Shown piece after piece: positions 29,730 through 42,337 of a DNA stretch of 64,000 bases. The notes beneath the pieces are model-generated. The model was not told where the DNA came from, ran no database searches, and was given only the letters and a program-made list of their open reading frames with translations. Position numbers and translations under genes: made by a program. How positions within the stretch are numbered: the first letter of the stretch is position 1; the number at the start of each line of letters is the position of its first letter. Source of the stretch: Fusarium oxysporum f. sp. lycopersici 4287 (taxonomy: Eukaryota > Ascomycota > Sordariomycetes > Hypocreales > Nectriaceae); assembly GCF_000149955.1 (NCBI RefSeq), contig NC_030987.1, forward strand, positions 4,149,190-4,213,189, given 5' to 3'.

Positions 29730-32700
29730 ATGTCTTCAACAGAAGCCGACGCTTCGGCGTCGGCGACCGATTCTGCGAGCGGGACAGCATCATCTCTGGC
29801 TAGCACTATCGCCAGCTCCTTGATTTCCTCCGCTATCTCTGCTTCTGAAACGCTTAGCGTATCCCGAACGACTTCTGATCAGCCAACAACAACGACTTCA
29901 GGAGTACTGGGAGAGTCAACCAGCGCTGCCGACAAGGACAAAGGAATTGGCATAGTCAGTTTCCTCACTGCCGTGGCTGTCGCTGTGGCGATTTTTGCGG
30001 TTCAGGTTTTACTATTTCTTTTCCTTCGTAACAAGTTGGCTCGAATTTTGTAAGTCAACTCGATCCCGGTCTCCCAAAAGTTAGTCGCTAACCCAATCTA
30101 CAGCAAACCGAAAACCTACCTTGTCCCCGAACGCGAACGAACAGAACCTCCGCCGAGAGGAGTTGTGAGTATGATGAAGACATTATGGCACTATGGAGAT
30201 CGTGAAGTGATCGAGAAATGTGGCCTCGATGCCTACTTCTTTCTGCGCTACTTGAAGACTCTTCTCATTATATTCATTCCCATTTGCGGCATCGTCATGC
30301 CAATTCTTATTCCCATGAACTTTGTCGGCGGCCGTGGCAAGAAGGTCGATGTCAAAGACGATGACGACGAAAGGAATGAAGGTACACCCACTGGATTGGA
30401 CACGCTCGCTTGGGGCAACGTCAGTCCAAGTAATACAAGCAGATATGGTGCTCATTTATTGATGGCCATTCTCGTGGTCATATGGGTATGCTGGGTATTT
30501 TTCTTCGAATTACGGGTTTATATCAAGGTTCGACAAGATTACCTCACCAGTGCAGAGCACCGACTTCGAGCTTCTGCCACTACAGTACTGGTCAATTCTA
30601 TTCCCGCCAAATGGCTCAGTGAGGAGGCACTCATGGGTCTTTTCGATGTGTTCCCTGGTGGAATTCGAAACGTTTGGCTCAACCGAGATTTATCGAGTCT
30701 ACTCGACAAAGTGAAGGAACGAGACGATATTCACTTGAAGCTTGAATCAGCACAGACAGATCTCATCAAAGATGCAAAGAAGGCACAGCTTAAGCAAAAG
30801 AAAGCGGCGGAAAAGAAGGAGCGCAAAGAAAAGAAGCTCGGTTCGCTTAGCAAGCAGGAACGGGCGGATCGACAGGCGGAAGAAGATGCCGAAGCTCATC
30901 GAATGGCGATGAGCCCTGGAGGTACCACTGCTGGAGACAAACACGATGTTCCTCATACTGTTGATGCTGGTGTTCGCGAGTCTCAATACGAGAACTTCAA
31001 TAACAGCACGAATGACAAGTCTGACGATGACAAGAGCCAATCTAAGGGATTTAAGATGCCCCTTTTGGGTGACCCTCTCGCTAAGGTTGGCCATGGCATT
31101 TTGGGTGTTGTCTCTAAAGCCGGAAACAACGTGGATGAAACTCTGGAGACAACCAATGGCTTCATTGGCATGAACCAACCAAATGAGCCTCGAGCTCCAT
31201 CGCGAGGTTCTGATCGATATCGACTTCGGCCTTCAGTTGATGTGGAAGACAACACTCGCATATCTACCTCAGAATCCCAACGAGCGCAAAACAATGAGTC
31301 ACGAAACACTAACAGGTTATCGGCTGAGAGTACCACGGCTATTAATCCAAGATCAAGAACGCCCAGACCAGTTGGCAACACTGTCCGAAAGCTCGTGAAC
31401 GAGGATGACATCTACCTGAAAGAGGATGCCAAGTGGTGGCAGTTTTGGAAACCACCTCCTGGTGCTTATGCTTCACCTGTTCCTCAAGGAGAAGCTGCTG
31501 CGGCTTACATGGAGGGCAAATCAACCGAGAGCAAGCCTCTTTGGCAAAGAATCAAGTACGCCCTCCCATTTATGAGCCCAGATGTAGAAGAGCCTACCGA
31601 GTATCCTGTGGCATATAACCCCGATTACCAAGAAGATGCAGAACCCGCCGAGTGGGAGAAATATCTTAAGAAGAAAGATCGCCCAACCCACCGTCTGCCC
31701 CTCTTTGGAAAGAAATGGCTTTTTTCTGTGCCATTTGTCACCAAGAAGGTTGATACGATCTACTGGTGTCGACAGGAATTGGCCCGTTTGAACCTGGAGA
31801 TTGAGGAGGATCAGAAGCACCCTGAGCGATTTCCGCTCATGAACTCAGCTTTTATCCAGTTCAACCACCAGGTTGCAGCGCACATGGCTTGTCAAAGCGT
31901 CATTCACCACGTTCCCAAACAAATGGCCCCCAGAATCAACGAGGTCTCTCCCAAGGATGTTATTTGGAACAACATGGCATTTTCCTGGTGGCAGGAATGG
32001 CTACGATCGGCATTCGTTTTCACTATTGTCGTCGGTATGATTATACTATGGGCTATTCCTGTGGCTTGGACAGCTGCCTTGAGTCAACTCGATAACCTCA
32101 TTCGGAACAATGAATGGCTGTCTTTCCTGAAAGAAAATGAGGCCGTTCATAATATTGCCAAGGCAGTGGCAGGTGTCTTGCCTGCCGTTGTCCTCGGTCT
32201 GCTCTTGTTTCTCGTTCCCCTTCTTCTCGACTTCCTCGCCGAATTCAGGGGTGCGAAGACAGGATCCCAGAAGACCGAGTTTGTGCAGATCTTCTACTTC
32301 GTCTTCCTTTTCATCCAAGTTTTTCTGATCGTCTCAATTGCGTCGTTCTTTGCGGCCTCTATTGACGAGTTGTACGACAATGTGAAGCAACTTAACACGG
32401 TGCAATCTGTTCTGAACCTACTTGCCTACAACCTACCGACTGCTGCCAACTACTTTTTCTCCTACATGATTCTGCAGGCCATGTCCACAAGCTCAGCGAC
32501 TCTGCTCCAACTTGGCGCACTTTTTGTGTGGTATATCCTTGCCAGGATTCTAGACAGTACTGCACGTAACAAGTGGTCTCGAAACACCAACTTGCGCCAG
32601 ATCAAATGGGGATCGTTCTTCCCCATCTACACCAACTTCGCTTGTATCGCGATCATATATTGCGTCATTGCACCCCTGATTTCGATTTTCGCAATTATCA

Positions 32701-33611
32701 CTTTCGGCCTTTTGTGGTTTGCTCAGCGATACGCTATGCTTTATGTCAATCGATTCGAACACGATACAGGTGGTGTCTTGTATCCTCGGGCTATCAACCA
32801 GACTTTCACAGGCATTTACTTCATGGAACTTTCCATTGCTGGTTTATTCTTTATCGTGAAGGACGAGCATGGAAAAAGCACCTGCACGCCTCATGGCACA
32901 ATCATGATTGTGGTTTTCATCCTTACCATTATCTACCAGGTCCTTCTCAACTTCTCATTCTCTCCACTCTTCCGCTACCTCCCCATCACTTTTGAAGATG
33001 AGGCAGTTTTGCGAGATGAAGCATTCCAGCGAGCGCAAGATCGCCGTCTTGGACTCTATGACGACGATGACCTTCCCGAGGAAGACGACAACATGCAGGC
33101 ACAGGAGAAGGCTGCACAGCCTGAAACGAACCATGATATTGAGCTGCGAAGGTTTGGCACACTTAGACGACCCGTGAAGCAGGTTGGAACATGGGCTAGG
33201 GACGGAGGACAACAGCTCCGCAAGATCGCGGTTGTTAACAAGGCAAAAGACAAGAACAAGAGAGCATCAGCCTATAGACGACAGCACCGACAGAAAGACA
33301 TCGAAGCGCAGCGTGCAATTGGCGAGGCGCTCTTTGGAGGAATTCACGACGAAATCGAAGATCTTACTCCAGATGAGAGAGATGCTCTCACTAGACACGC
33401 GTTTCAGCATGAAGCTCTTCGAGCTCGTCGACCTACTGTCTGGATCCCTCGCGACGATCTGGGCATTAGCGATGATGAGATCCGTCGAACACAAGCGTAC
33501 AGCGAACACATCTGGATCAGCAACGAGGGCACAGCTCTCGACAGCAAGGTCCGTGTCGTTTACGGCAGAGCTCCACCAGACTTTTCAGAGGTGGACTTGA
33601 TCAACTTGTAA
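29730..33611 (+). CDS. Csc1/OSCA/TMEM63-like cation channel (DUF221 family)
   Basis: Exons 29730-30049 and 30104-33611 (1275 residues). Family proteins are osmotically or mechanically gated cation channels; several yeast relatives act at the plasma membrane or in trafficking. Order: Ser/Thr-rich lumenal N-terminus, first TM (IGIVSFLTAVAVAVAIFAVQ), two further TMs around FFLRYLKTLLIIF, then a large cytosolic region with an RNA-recognition-like fold start (TTVLVNSIPAKW) and long charged insert. The seven-TM RSN1/CSC1 core follows (from ISPKDV-type VSPKDVIWNNM on) and a charged C-terminal tail. The tail carries an additional conserved block (PTVWIPRDDLGISDDEI), as in filamentous-fungal members. 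Long for the family owing to the cytosolic insert. Confidence 0.93.
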
Positions 33612-34383
33612 AGCAAGACAAGAGCAGGAGGAGGCACGATGATGATACGACAGTTTCTTTTCTTTTTCTTCGTTTTTACTCTTTTTCGCATTTTCACTGC
33701 GCGGCGTCTTGGTGGGAAGATTGGTGTCTATCATCTGCACGCGCACCTTGCAGGCAAGATGCACTTTCATAAGAATAAAGAGTTGGAGGAGATTTGATGA
33801 ATACCCTGGCTGAAGGGCATTGTGGTCGCTTCAACAGGAAACAAACGAGGGAGCTAGGATAAATTCCCTTTTCATTATTAGCCTTAGACTTGAAGAACGA
33901 TTAGCTACAATACTATCGACTATACTATCATTACAACTTGCGGCATCCAGAAGATAGTGTTTGAGCTGAGCTACACCGGCTATCAACCTAGACGAAACAG
34001 GTGTATCGAGGTTTCATATATAACACAGTCCGAGCAATTTAGATCGTTTCAGCCATGTGTCAACAATGTCAAGAACTCAGCACCCAGGTATGGGATACAT
34101 CTGTCCTAAGGAGTAATGAATGGAATATTGTTGTTGTACAGTCTACTCTTAAAGCGTCGTGCCAAGCAGGTGATATAATAGGTATACGCAAGTCTAACAC
34201 GCAAGCTTAACAAAAACAAAAAGCCCAGTAATGAAAACGCCTTTTTCCAATGCCTGTATGTCGTGAACCATCTATATCCCGCACCGCACAGAAAAATGCC
34301 GCGTGTGCCAACAGCGCCGACGTGTTAATTCCTTCATGCCTCGTCATCACTCATGCCAGCCAACCAAACGTGCAAGTTTGAGG
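33612..34383. other. Convergent 3' intergenic region
   Basis: 0.77 kb between the stop codons of the Csc1-like and Cld1-like genes. No gene recognised. Confidence 0.4.
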
Positions 34384-35950
34384 CTATTGTTTCTTTTGCT
34401 CGGATTTTCGGGTGTCTTCGAGTTCTTTGCGGATCATGTCGTTGAAGACTTCGGGGTTGTCGAGGTAGAGATGATGGCCGGCCTTGGGAACGAGGAGGAC
34501 CTTTGCACTGCCGTTTTCTCGCTTCTTTTCTTCCTCCGTAGCGTTTTCAAGGGCCTTCTGTCTCGCTTCCTTGAGTTTCTCTTCTGATGCTAGACCGCCT
34601 GCGACGTCCATCCAGTCGTTTTCTCCGTACATGAATACTACTGGTATACCATTTTCTTTGACTGTAGTTCCGTCGGGTTTTGTGATGGTTTGACGGCCGA
34701 CTTCTTGAATGCGATCGATTACAGGACGACGAGCATATGCGCCGGGAGCGAGGATATAAGCTAGAGCATATTCACCACTGCCCTTTTGCTTGAAAATCGA
34801 GAAGGAGTAATCGTGGAGAGCTTGTGATTCAGCTTGCGGCAGATGGTTGAAGCGCCGGAAACTCCAGCCTGAGACAAATCGTGGACCGAGAGGACCGCTC
34901 ATTCGGACGATGCTGAAGGGAGAAATGTTCTGATCCCAGAGCCAGACAAACCAGCCTGGCAAAGGTCGTCGTAGGACGTTTGAAGCAGGCTTATGCTTTT
35001 TGAGAGTACCATTTTGGTCGGTCGTGCTTTGCTGATCTTGTATGATTTCGTTTTGGATCGTTGATGTGTTCGGTTCGGGCATAGAGGCGTTGACGGCGTA
35101 GGGATCAGATGGGATACCGACTGGAGACGCCAGAATGAGCTTTTTAAGTCGGCCGGGATATTTGATGGCGTATGAAACTGCAAGATAACCGCCGAGCGAG
35201 TGACCGAGAAGTGTGAACTGTTCGAGCTTTCTGGCCTTTCGCCATTCTTCTAGCGCATCGACAAACCAACCCTCCGCTTCCATGACTTGGTCTTCCTTTT
35301 TCTTCGCATGGATCTTGAAGGCCGGTCGTGACGAGTTTCCACAGCCCAGCATGTCCAGTGCATAAATCTTGAGTCCCTTCATGCGAGAAATAGGTTCAAA
35401 GTTCTTGTAGAAGAAACCAAGACCAGCGCCGTATCCGTGGATCATGACGAGAGCATCCTCCTCCTTTTCTCCGACTCGCTCGACGGTTACTTCGTTCAAG
35501 GCTCGGTTCTTTCCGGAAAGATGGACCATTGTTCTTCGCCATACTCGTGTACCGTAAGGATCAGGTCGTTCGGGAGTATCGATATTGGTAATACTGTCAT
35601 TCGCCTCTCTAAGGTGCGGCATGAGGTTCAATAAATTACGCTCAACGGCTTGAGGAGCCAAACTCGTCCACTATAAATTGTTAGTTCCCACTCCTCAAAT
35701 ATGTCGGGTTACATACCCATTGATACGCAGCATCTTTATAACCAAGTGGAAACAAGAACGCATGCGAAGGCTTCAGCTCAGCCTGATGTTTAATCTCGTC
35801 CGGCGCATCGGCAACTCTCCCACCATGAGGCGGACGAACGGTACCGTCGGTACTCATACTTCGTGTAGGTGTAGTAATAGTATTAAAAGCGGTGATTGAA
35901 GAAAGTCGCGATATAGGAAGTACCGCAGAAGAAGATTGAAGTCTAAGCAT
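34384..35950 (-). CDS. Cld1-like mitochondrial cardiolipin lipase (alpha/beta hydrolase)
   Basis: Exons 35717-35950 and 34384-35670 (506 residues; intron between two Trp codons). Family members (yeast Cld1; animal ABHD4/5) deacylate cardiolipin or related phospholipids in mitochondria. Seen: an N-terminal basic, Ser-rich leader (MLRLQSSSAVLPISRLSS) compatible with a mitochondrial presequence; the oxyanion loop MIHGYGAGLGFF; nucleophile elbow GHSLGG; acid region MYGENDWMD; and a terminal HHLYLD (HX4D) with the catalytic His. A low-complexity insert (EPNTSTIQNEIIQDQQSTT) splits the lid. It is divergent from the Spo7-like gene, another lipid-homeostasis factor; that proximity may be chance. Confidence 0.88.
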
Positions 35951-36698
35951 TCCTTGTCTCGGGAGGGGGGGCGAGGGCGAGGTTAATATGTGTTTAACCT
36001 CGTCCTCTGTAGCGACACTGAAAAAAACACTTTAAAATTATGGATGACGCCTCGTTTCGTGACGCAACAGGTACAGAGCCAAAGTCGGGCCGGAGTTAAG
36101 GTACGAAAATGTCGGGGTTTGAAACAAGCTCCGGTCCGTGGACAAGTCCGCAAGAGTAAGAGTAAGATTGCGGAGGAATTGATTTGATTGTTTACTTATT
36201 CGGGTAAGCGATAGAGGCTGAGTAGATATAGAAGAGAACAGATTTAATAATGATAGAATATCTCGTCAAGGAAAAAACGGAATATATCGGTTTATGATGT
36301 ACTCAGTACCCGTTATGGTTCCCCAACGTGTTGGGGCAATCCACTACAATTGGCGGTACTTGGTACCCGTTTACCGAGCCAAAGCCAAAGCCAAAGCCAA
36401 AGCCTCAGATCTCTCTCTTTTGGCTTGTGATGACGATGGAAGCGGGTCAAAGAAACCGAACCACGTTCTCCCCAGGAAAAAAGGGAAAAGGGAACCAAAG
36501 CACCAAAAGAATCACACGACTCGCCCACGTTGATCAACAAAAACACCAACAAAAACCAACTGACTCGTTCAACAAATCAAAGCTCGGCTTTGGCTCTCTC
36601 CCTTCGCTTATCTGACCACCTGACGAGTCCCTATCCTCTCCAGTGCATGGCATCGAGCTCTCTTTGACCGGGCTGCCCCTCAGCCTCCAACCAAAAAA
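35951..36698. promoter_or_regulatory. Divergent promoter region of cld1-like and spo7-like genes, with a hexamer repeat
   Basis: An AAAGCC hexamer is repeated about 4.7 times at 36377-36404. An inverted pair around 36316-36340 (ccccaacgtgttgggg) forms a compact palindrome. No gene recognised. Confidence 0.5.
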
Positions 36699-37973
36699 AT
36701 GTCCGACGATGTCGATTCCATCGTAAAAGGCGCCTCAGCTCCTTCACAGGGCGTGAAAGATGTCGCCGGCACGAGTCCCATTCTCCCCACCACCGCCAAA
36801 CAAGGCGATCCGCTGCACCACACGCCGAGTTCGCCGTCTATGATCTATCTCAACCTGTTGATCCTCGAAGCATCACTGCGCGCGCAATTCCTCGAACTAC
36901 GAGCTCGAAAGCGACATCATACTTTCTTTCTTACACTGCTGTCACTGTGGATCGCTGGTTTTGGATATGCTCTCTTTCTCGCACCCCGTGAGGACGGTCG
37001 TGGTGTAGGAGGTTCTATCTACTGGGCTGTCGAGGGTGCAGAGAAGGTCTGCTTCATGGGCGGCATCATCACTGCGATACTCGTCTGGGCAACTGGAATC
37101 TGGGAGCGTGGAATTCGCTGGCCAAGACGATGGTTCGTCATTTCGAATAGAGGACTACGAGGCTTCAACTGCAAGCTGATCATAATACGACGGACGTGGT
37201 GGGCCGAAGCACTCTCGACGATTGGGTTCTTCTTGACGTACGGACTCTTCTCACACACGGCTAGTTCATCGTATCGATACGTCGAACCGAGTCTCTTGCG
37301 AGAGGTGGAGAAGGAACTCCAGATCACGAGCGATACACACCCAACGCTGATACTGCCCCACGAAGATGAGGAGAAGGGCGGTCACGAGGAGGATCTAGCG
37401 CCCGGCGGTGACTACGTCAAGTTGCTCCTCCTAGCAAAGCCCTTCTCTGCTACTTTCCGCGAGAACTGGGAGCTATACAGAACGGAATACTGGGAGAAGG
37501 AGAATGAGCGCCGGGCCCTGCTGCGGCAAAAAGTCAAAGAGCGCGATCACCAACTCGTCAAGCAACAATACGGCTGGCTATGGTGGCTCCCCGGCAGACA
37601 ACCGCGGCGCCAAGAGCCCGAGAAGACACCACCGCGTCACATATCCGTTGAGCGCGAACGTCGTCGTCGCGGAAGTAGCGTGCGCCGCGCCTCAACGAGC
37701 TCATCACGAACTCCCACGCCTATCGTCGAAGAAGACAACTCCGTTAGTAGACGACCCAGCAGCGGCTCCATGTCAGCGCGGCGCAAGAGGCTGTCGACGA
37801 GCTCGAAGCCGAAAAGACCGGGGACTGATTCGAGATCTGTTACACCGGATTTTCCGTCGCCTTTGGCGAGGGAGAGTAGTGCGACGCCTACGCCTGATTC
37901 TGGACCTGAGGGGGGAAAGGTCTTGAGGAATTCGAGTTCGAGATCGACTGTTGGTTCGAAGGAGCGGGATTAG
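36699..37973 (+). CDS. Spo7-like regulatory subunit of the Nem1-Spo7 phosphatase
   Basis: 424 residues, single exon. Nem1-Spo7 dephosphorylates lipin (Pah1) at the nuclear/ER membrane and so controls triacylglycerol versus phospholipid synthesis and nuclear shape. Spo7 pattern: IYLNLLILEASLRAQFLELR, first TM (FFLTLLSLWIAGFGYALFL), a second TM (FMGGIITAILVWATGIW), then RWPRRWFVISNRGLRGFNCKL. A third hydrophobic stretch (STIGFFLTYGLF) may re-enter the membrane. The C-terminal 120 residues are Arg/Ser-rich with many SP/TP sites, an extension beyond yeast Spo7 and a likely phosphorylation region (inference). Confidence 0.9.
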   Translation: MSDDVDSIVKGASAPSQGVKDVAGTSPILPTTAKQGDPLHHTPSSPSMIYLNLLILEASLRAQFLELRARKRHHTFFLTLLSLWIAGFGYALFLAPREDGRGVGGSIYWAVEGAEKVCFMGGIITAILVWATGIWERGIRWPRRWFVISNRGLRGFNCKLIIIRRTWWAEALSTIGFFLTYGLFSHTASSSYRYVEPSLLREVEKELQITSDTHPTLILPHEDEEKGGHEEDLAPGGDYVKLLLLAKPFSATFRENWELYRTEYWEKENERRALLRQKVKERDHQLVKQQYGWLWWLPGRQPRRQEPEKTPPRHISVERERRRRGSSVRRASTSSSRTPTPIVEEDNSVSRRPSSGSMSARRKRLSTSSKPKRPGTDSRSVTPDFPSPLARESSATPTPDSGPEGGKVLRNSSSRSTVGSKERD

Positions 37974-39394
37974 GTTTTTGATAGCGATGTAGATGCCGTT
38001 TTAGTGTGTGTGTTGAGTGGTTTGGCGATGTTAGAATATTATGGCTTTTTGCTGGGCTTTATTCGATGTGAGGTTTAACATCCAGCTGATCAGCCACATC
38101 TGGCTTTCCTCTCAAAGTCACCCTTGTGTGATTATCTCGGCCGTGAATCACGCTGCATAAAATCCGCCCCCAACTTTGTGAGGTGCTCATTGACAAGCGC
38201 CCTTGTTGCTTGTTCTTCGCATGTCAAGAGCCCATATCAACAGTGGAAATCCATCTCATGGTGACAAATGATAGGCCGACATGTAAAAAAGTCACAATCA
38301 ATGAGGAATCTCACATCTGTCCTTGTTCCCTGTCTAGCTCGTCAATTGAGTTTCTTGGGAGATATGAGCTGCAGTGCGTAACGAGTCGTTCAAGCCTGAG
38401 GAGTAAGCAAGGTAGGATAGCAGGATTATGCAGAATGCCTCATGTTACCAAGGTCCGAAATGACCTCACGTTGAATAACAAGCTCAGTAACAACATGAGA
38501 TACTTCAAATGGATGTTGGTAAATCGCATTGGTCTTAATATATCGGCATTGTGATGCCGGAGGAGAACCCTTCTAGCCTTTCAACTAGAAACATCACCAT
38601 CGGTCTAAAGCGTGCCGAGAACGTATTGCCTATTATTCAGAAACCAATGTCAACTCTTATCTCACATTCTTATCTCTCTCGCTATATAGTACCGAAAGCA
38701 TACTATAAATTGTGGAATAATCGAACGGCCATAGAATAAAAACCCGCACCATCGCCTGTCACCCATCCCGAAATCGGCCGCTCGGCATCGCCGAATTGAT
38801 ATCAGAAAACAGCATTTCCGCCAAATCCCATTTCCTCACCTCTACCTACACAACCAGCAACACAATGATAGTATCCCTACTTATAAAACAGTCTCATGAC
38901 CCAATTCCAAAGGAAATGCAAGATCTACGTCCCGTGAACAACTTCCCCGCGATGTCAAAAGCTTGGCCTATTCGGCCTTTCACCGAATGAATAAAGAAAA
39001 CGAAACGAAATACGTAAAAGACCACTCCCATTCCCGGGCTGTATTTCCCAAACCGGCATCATGATACCCGCCGGGGCCCTCTTCGCCGGCGGCCGGTGCT
39101 ATCTACAGTGGAGTTTTCTGCAGTGTCGCTCCCTTCCTATTCCATCGTATAATAGCAACGCTGTGTTGTATAAGCGAAAATCTGGGGTAGATACGGCCGC
39201 CCGCCCGCCTTTGTCAAGTACCGTTATCGCTGGGGAGTTAATAAAGTTAATTTATTGTTCACTATCATGGTAAGAGATCATCCGGGAGATAAGGTAGACT
39301 ACATGTGTGGTATTTAAATACAAGCGTTGCTCTCCTCCTTTGACACTTGAGACTGGGCCCTCAGATTTACTAGCTGTGTTGACTATTGCCCATT
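37974..39394. other. Intergenic region, 1.4 kb
   Basis: Promoter of the MFS transporter and 3' end of the Spo7-like gene. GCCGG/CCGGC-rich patch near 39065-39100. Short ORFs only. Confidence 0.4.
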
Positions 39395-41159
39395 ATGTTC
39401 TTCAACTGGGATAAGTTTCTCTCGCCAAAGCCGTCTCTAGACGTCCCTGCTCTAGAGACGGTTGATCTCAACGACAAAGAGATGGAGAAGAGAATCGTGA
39501 GGAAACAAGATCTTCGAATCATGCCCTGGGTTTGCATAACATATCTCCTCAGTATGTTTCCCTCATCAAGTGTATTCCCAAAATGTCACTGACAGAATAC
39601 AAAGACTACCTCGATCGTGTCAACCTCGGAAACGCACGAACTCTGAACAATGACTCCCCAGAGCACAACATCGTCGAGCAACTCAACCTCACCGGCCAAA
39701 AATACAACATCGCCGTCGCGTTATTCTTCGTGCCCTACGTCCTCATGGAATTCCCCAGTAATATTCTTCTCAAATACTTTTCGCCGAGTAAATGGATTTC
39801 ACGAATTATGGTGTCTTGGGGCATTGTCACCATCTGCACTGCTGCGGTTTCGACATATGGCGGATTGTTGGCTGTGAGAATCATGCTTGGTTTGGCTGAG
39901 GCTGGTTTCTTTCCTGGGTAAGTTAGCAGTGTAATTTAGTGGTGAGTGAGTGTGTGCTAAAGATGGATAGAATCATGATGTATCTTTGCTTTTGGTACAA
40001 GCCTGAGGAGAGAGCTACGCGAATGGCCATCTTTGCTTCGAGTGTTGCTGTTGCGGGTGCTTTTGGTGGAATCCTTGCTACGGGTATTTCGTTCCTCAAC
40101 GGAAAGGCTGGTCTGGCTGGATGGCAATGGTGAGTCTCTTCCAATCGCTTCCAATGACCCATCTAACATCGACAGGCTGTTTGTGCTTGAGGGTATTCCC
40201 GCTGTCATTGTCGGAGTCCTGGTGTGGTTCTTCCTCCCCGACTGTAAGTCTCTAACCTAGGATGTACGATGTCATGATATTAACAGGTATAGACCCCCAA
40301 ACCGTCTCATGGCTCTCCCCCGAAGAACGCGCCTTCGCCGTCAAGCGTCTCGGCCCCTACGCCCCCTCCATGAACGACAAGCACTGGGACAGCAAAGTTG
40401 CCAAAGACACCGTCGCCGACCCCTTCTTCTGGCTCTTCGCCATCGCCTACTTCTTCATGGCCAACTCCCTCAACGCCTTCGGATACTTTGCTCCCTCCAT
40501 CGTCGCATCTCTCGGCTTCAAGGGCTACAAGGCTCAGCTCCTCACTGTTCCTCCTAATGTCTTTGCTGTCTTCATCATTGTGGGCAATTGCCTGCATAGC
40601 GATAAGACCAAGGAGCGCTCGAAGCATGTTATGGGCGGTTTGGCGTTTGTTGCGACGGGTTATTTGCTCCTTGCTGTTGTTAAGCATTGGGGGGCGAGAT
40701 ATTTCGCTGTTTGTATTATTGCTTGTACGAACGCCGCTGTTCTTCCCTTCGTTGCTGTAAGTTTACTCCTTCTCACCGTCCATCACATATACTAACAGAG
40801 AACAGCACCGAACTGCCACCGTCCGAGGCTCAACTGCCACAGCTCTCGCAACAGGAGGAATGATCGCCATCTCCAATACAGGCGGTATCACAGCACCTTT
40901 CCTCTTCCCCTCCAGCACAGGGCCCATGTACTCAATGGGTAACTGGACCGTTTTCGCGTTCCTCATCGCTGCTGCTTGCATCACTGGCTACGTGTGGTAT
41001 GTCTTTGGTGCTCACAGTGGTTACCGAACTGGTGATGCTACTGAGACTGGTCACTTTGAGGTTCTGGATGTTGGTGACAAAGATCCCAACCAGGTTATGG
41101 ACCAGGCTATGGAGAATGAGAAGGCGAAAGATAAGATCAAGGCTATGGATATGGCATAA
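39395..41159 (+). CDS. MFS transporter, anion:cation symporter type (Dal5/Tna1-like)
   Basis: Six exons: 39395-39551, 39605-39917, 39971-40129, 40176-40243, 40287-40756, 40806-41159 (506 residues, frame kept throughout). Plasma-membrane transporter of small organic anions such as allantoate, nicotinate or related acids. Family marks: RIMPWVCITYLL, NYLDRVNLGNA in TM1, FFVPYVLMEFPSNILLK, the RIMLGLAEAGFFPG loop, YKPEERATRMAIF, and LEGIPAVIVGVLVWFFLPD closing the first half. The second-half signature HRTATVRGSTATALATGG is present. The substrate cannot be assigned. Confidence 0.9.
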
Positions 41160-41910
41160 AATGTGTTTGAGGCTGAAAAGTTATGATTAATATGAGATAG
41201 CAGCGGCTAAGGGAATGATAAAACCTATGATGACTTCATTCGTAGATGATGAGAATGTTCAGATAAGTTTATGACAATTTAGGATGAAGTCGAAAATAAC
41301 TAGGACATTTTATGACGAAAAACTTCTCACCCTGATGCAAGGGTCTTTCTTATGCCTTCAGACATTCTGTGACTTATAAGTTGTTACATGAATTTGTTTC
41401 TTCGATCACTGAGTATGATATGCCAATCGATTGTGAAGGAATAATCGGCTTCTAGTGAAAGTTATTGTCCTGGTCCGTAAATCTCATCTGGTTATCCAAT
41501 CTTAACATGGCACATGCATCTGATGCAGAAATTCTCTTCACAACTCCGAACCCCTTGTTCATATCTCACGGAAGTCGACTAACTCTGGCCTCTTCCTCTA
41601 CACATTTAACTAAATATTGCACGGTAAGAAAATCTATTCTCTGATCCAAAAGGCTCAAGTGAACTGAAAAATCATCAAGAATATAATAATGTGTTCATTA
41701 TGAGAGATGATTGGATACACACGGTACTTGATATCATGGTTTTCAACGTTTAAGCTTACAGCATCTCTCAGACAAATCATATGATACTAATAAAGTTTTA
41801 ATCCTTTTTTGACTTCGAATATGCTCACATACTTCCATTTCACAATATGTAGAGCCGCATCGGTGAATTACTTCCCTTCTTGCCAGTAAGTCTCGCCACT
41901 TTTGTCAATA
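41160..41910. other. AT-rich intergenic stretch
   Basis: 3' region of the transporter and distal promoter of the Fic gene. Nothing recognised. Confidence 0.4.
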
Positions 41911-42125
41911 ATATAAAACTTTAGCAGTAAGTCATCCCTACTCTTACTCACGGATTATCCATCTGTCACACTTTACTCTCATATAAACTTTTGACAGTGC
42001 ATCATCTCTGCCCTTGCTAATGGTTCATCTATTCATTATAATTTCTTACCTTATCATATAAACTTTTATTGTCAGTGATTCATCCTTCCCTATCACACAA
42101 AACTTTGACAGTGATTCATCTACGC
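41911..42125 (+). repeat. Degenerate 70-bp tandem repeat in the Fic promoter
   Basis: A unit beginning ATATAAACTTT and containing CAGTG-TCATC starts at 41911, 41981 and 42056, with a shortened copy from about 42096. Spacing is 70, 75 and 40 bp. It ends just upstream of the TATA box. Confidence 0.65.
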
Positions 42126-42136
42126 TCAAATACGGG

Positions 42137-42143
42137 TATAAAA
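42137..42143 (+). promoter_or_regulatory. TATA box of the Fic gene
   Basis: TATAAAA about 195 bp upstream of the ATG, directly after the promoter repeats. Confidence 0.55.
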
Positions 42144-42337
42144 AGGAGGCTCTTTCCCCCTTTCCTTCCTTCCTCTTTCTTCCTTCAAACAACATCAGAC
42201 CTCACATAACCTCGCGGGTCTGTAGATCATCCACTCAACCCTTTCTATCTTATCGAGGGTTATCCTATAAGACAGCAACATTGCTCACTTGCACTCCGGA
42301 GCTTTCACAACCCAGCACCGTACACACAAACGCGACC

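Noticed and set aside
30747..31411. Two minus-strand ORFs of about 140 residues
   Set aside because: Antisense to the Csc1-like coding exon; no domain and a composition dictated by the sense strand.
37971..38070. Open frame of about 34 codons after the TAG of the Spo7-like gene
   Set aside because: A stretch of this length after a stop is expected by chance, and the natural C-terminus is already reached.
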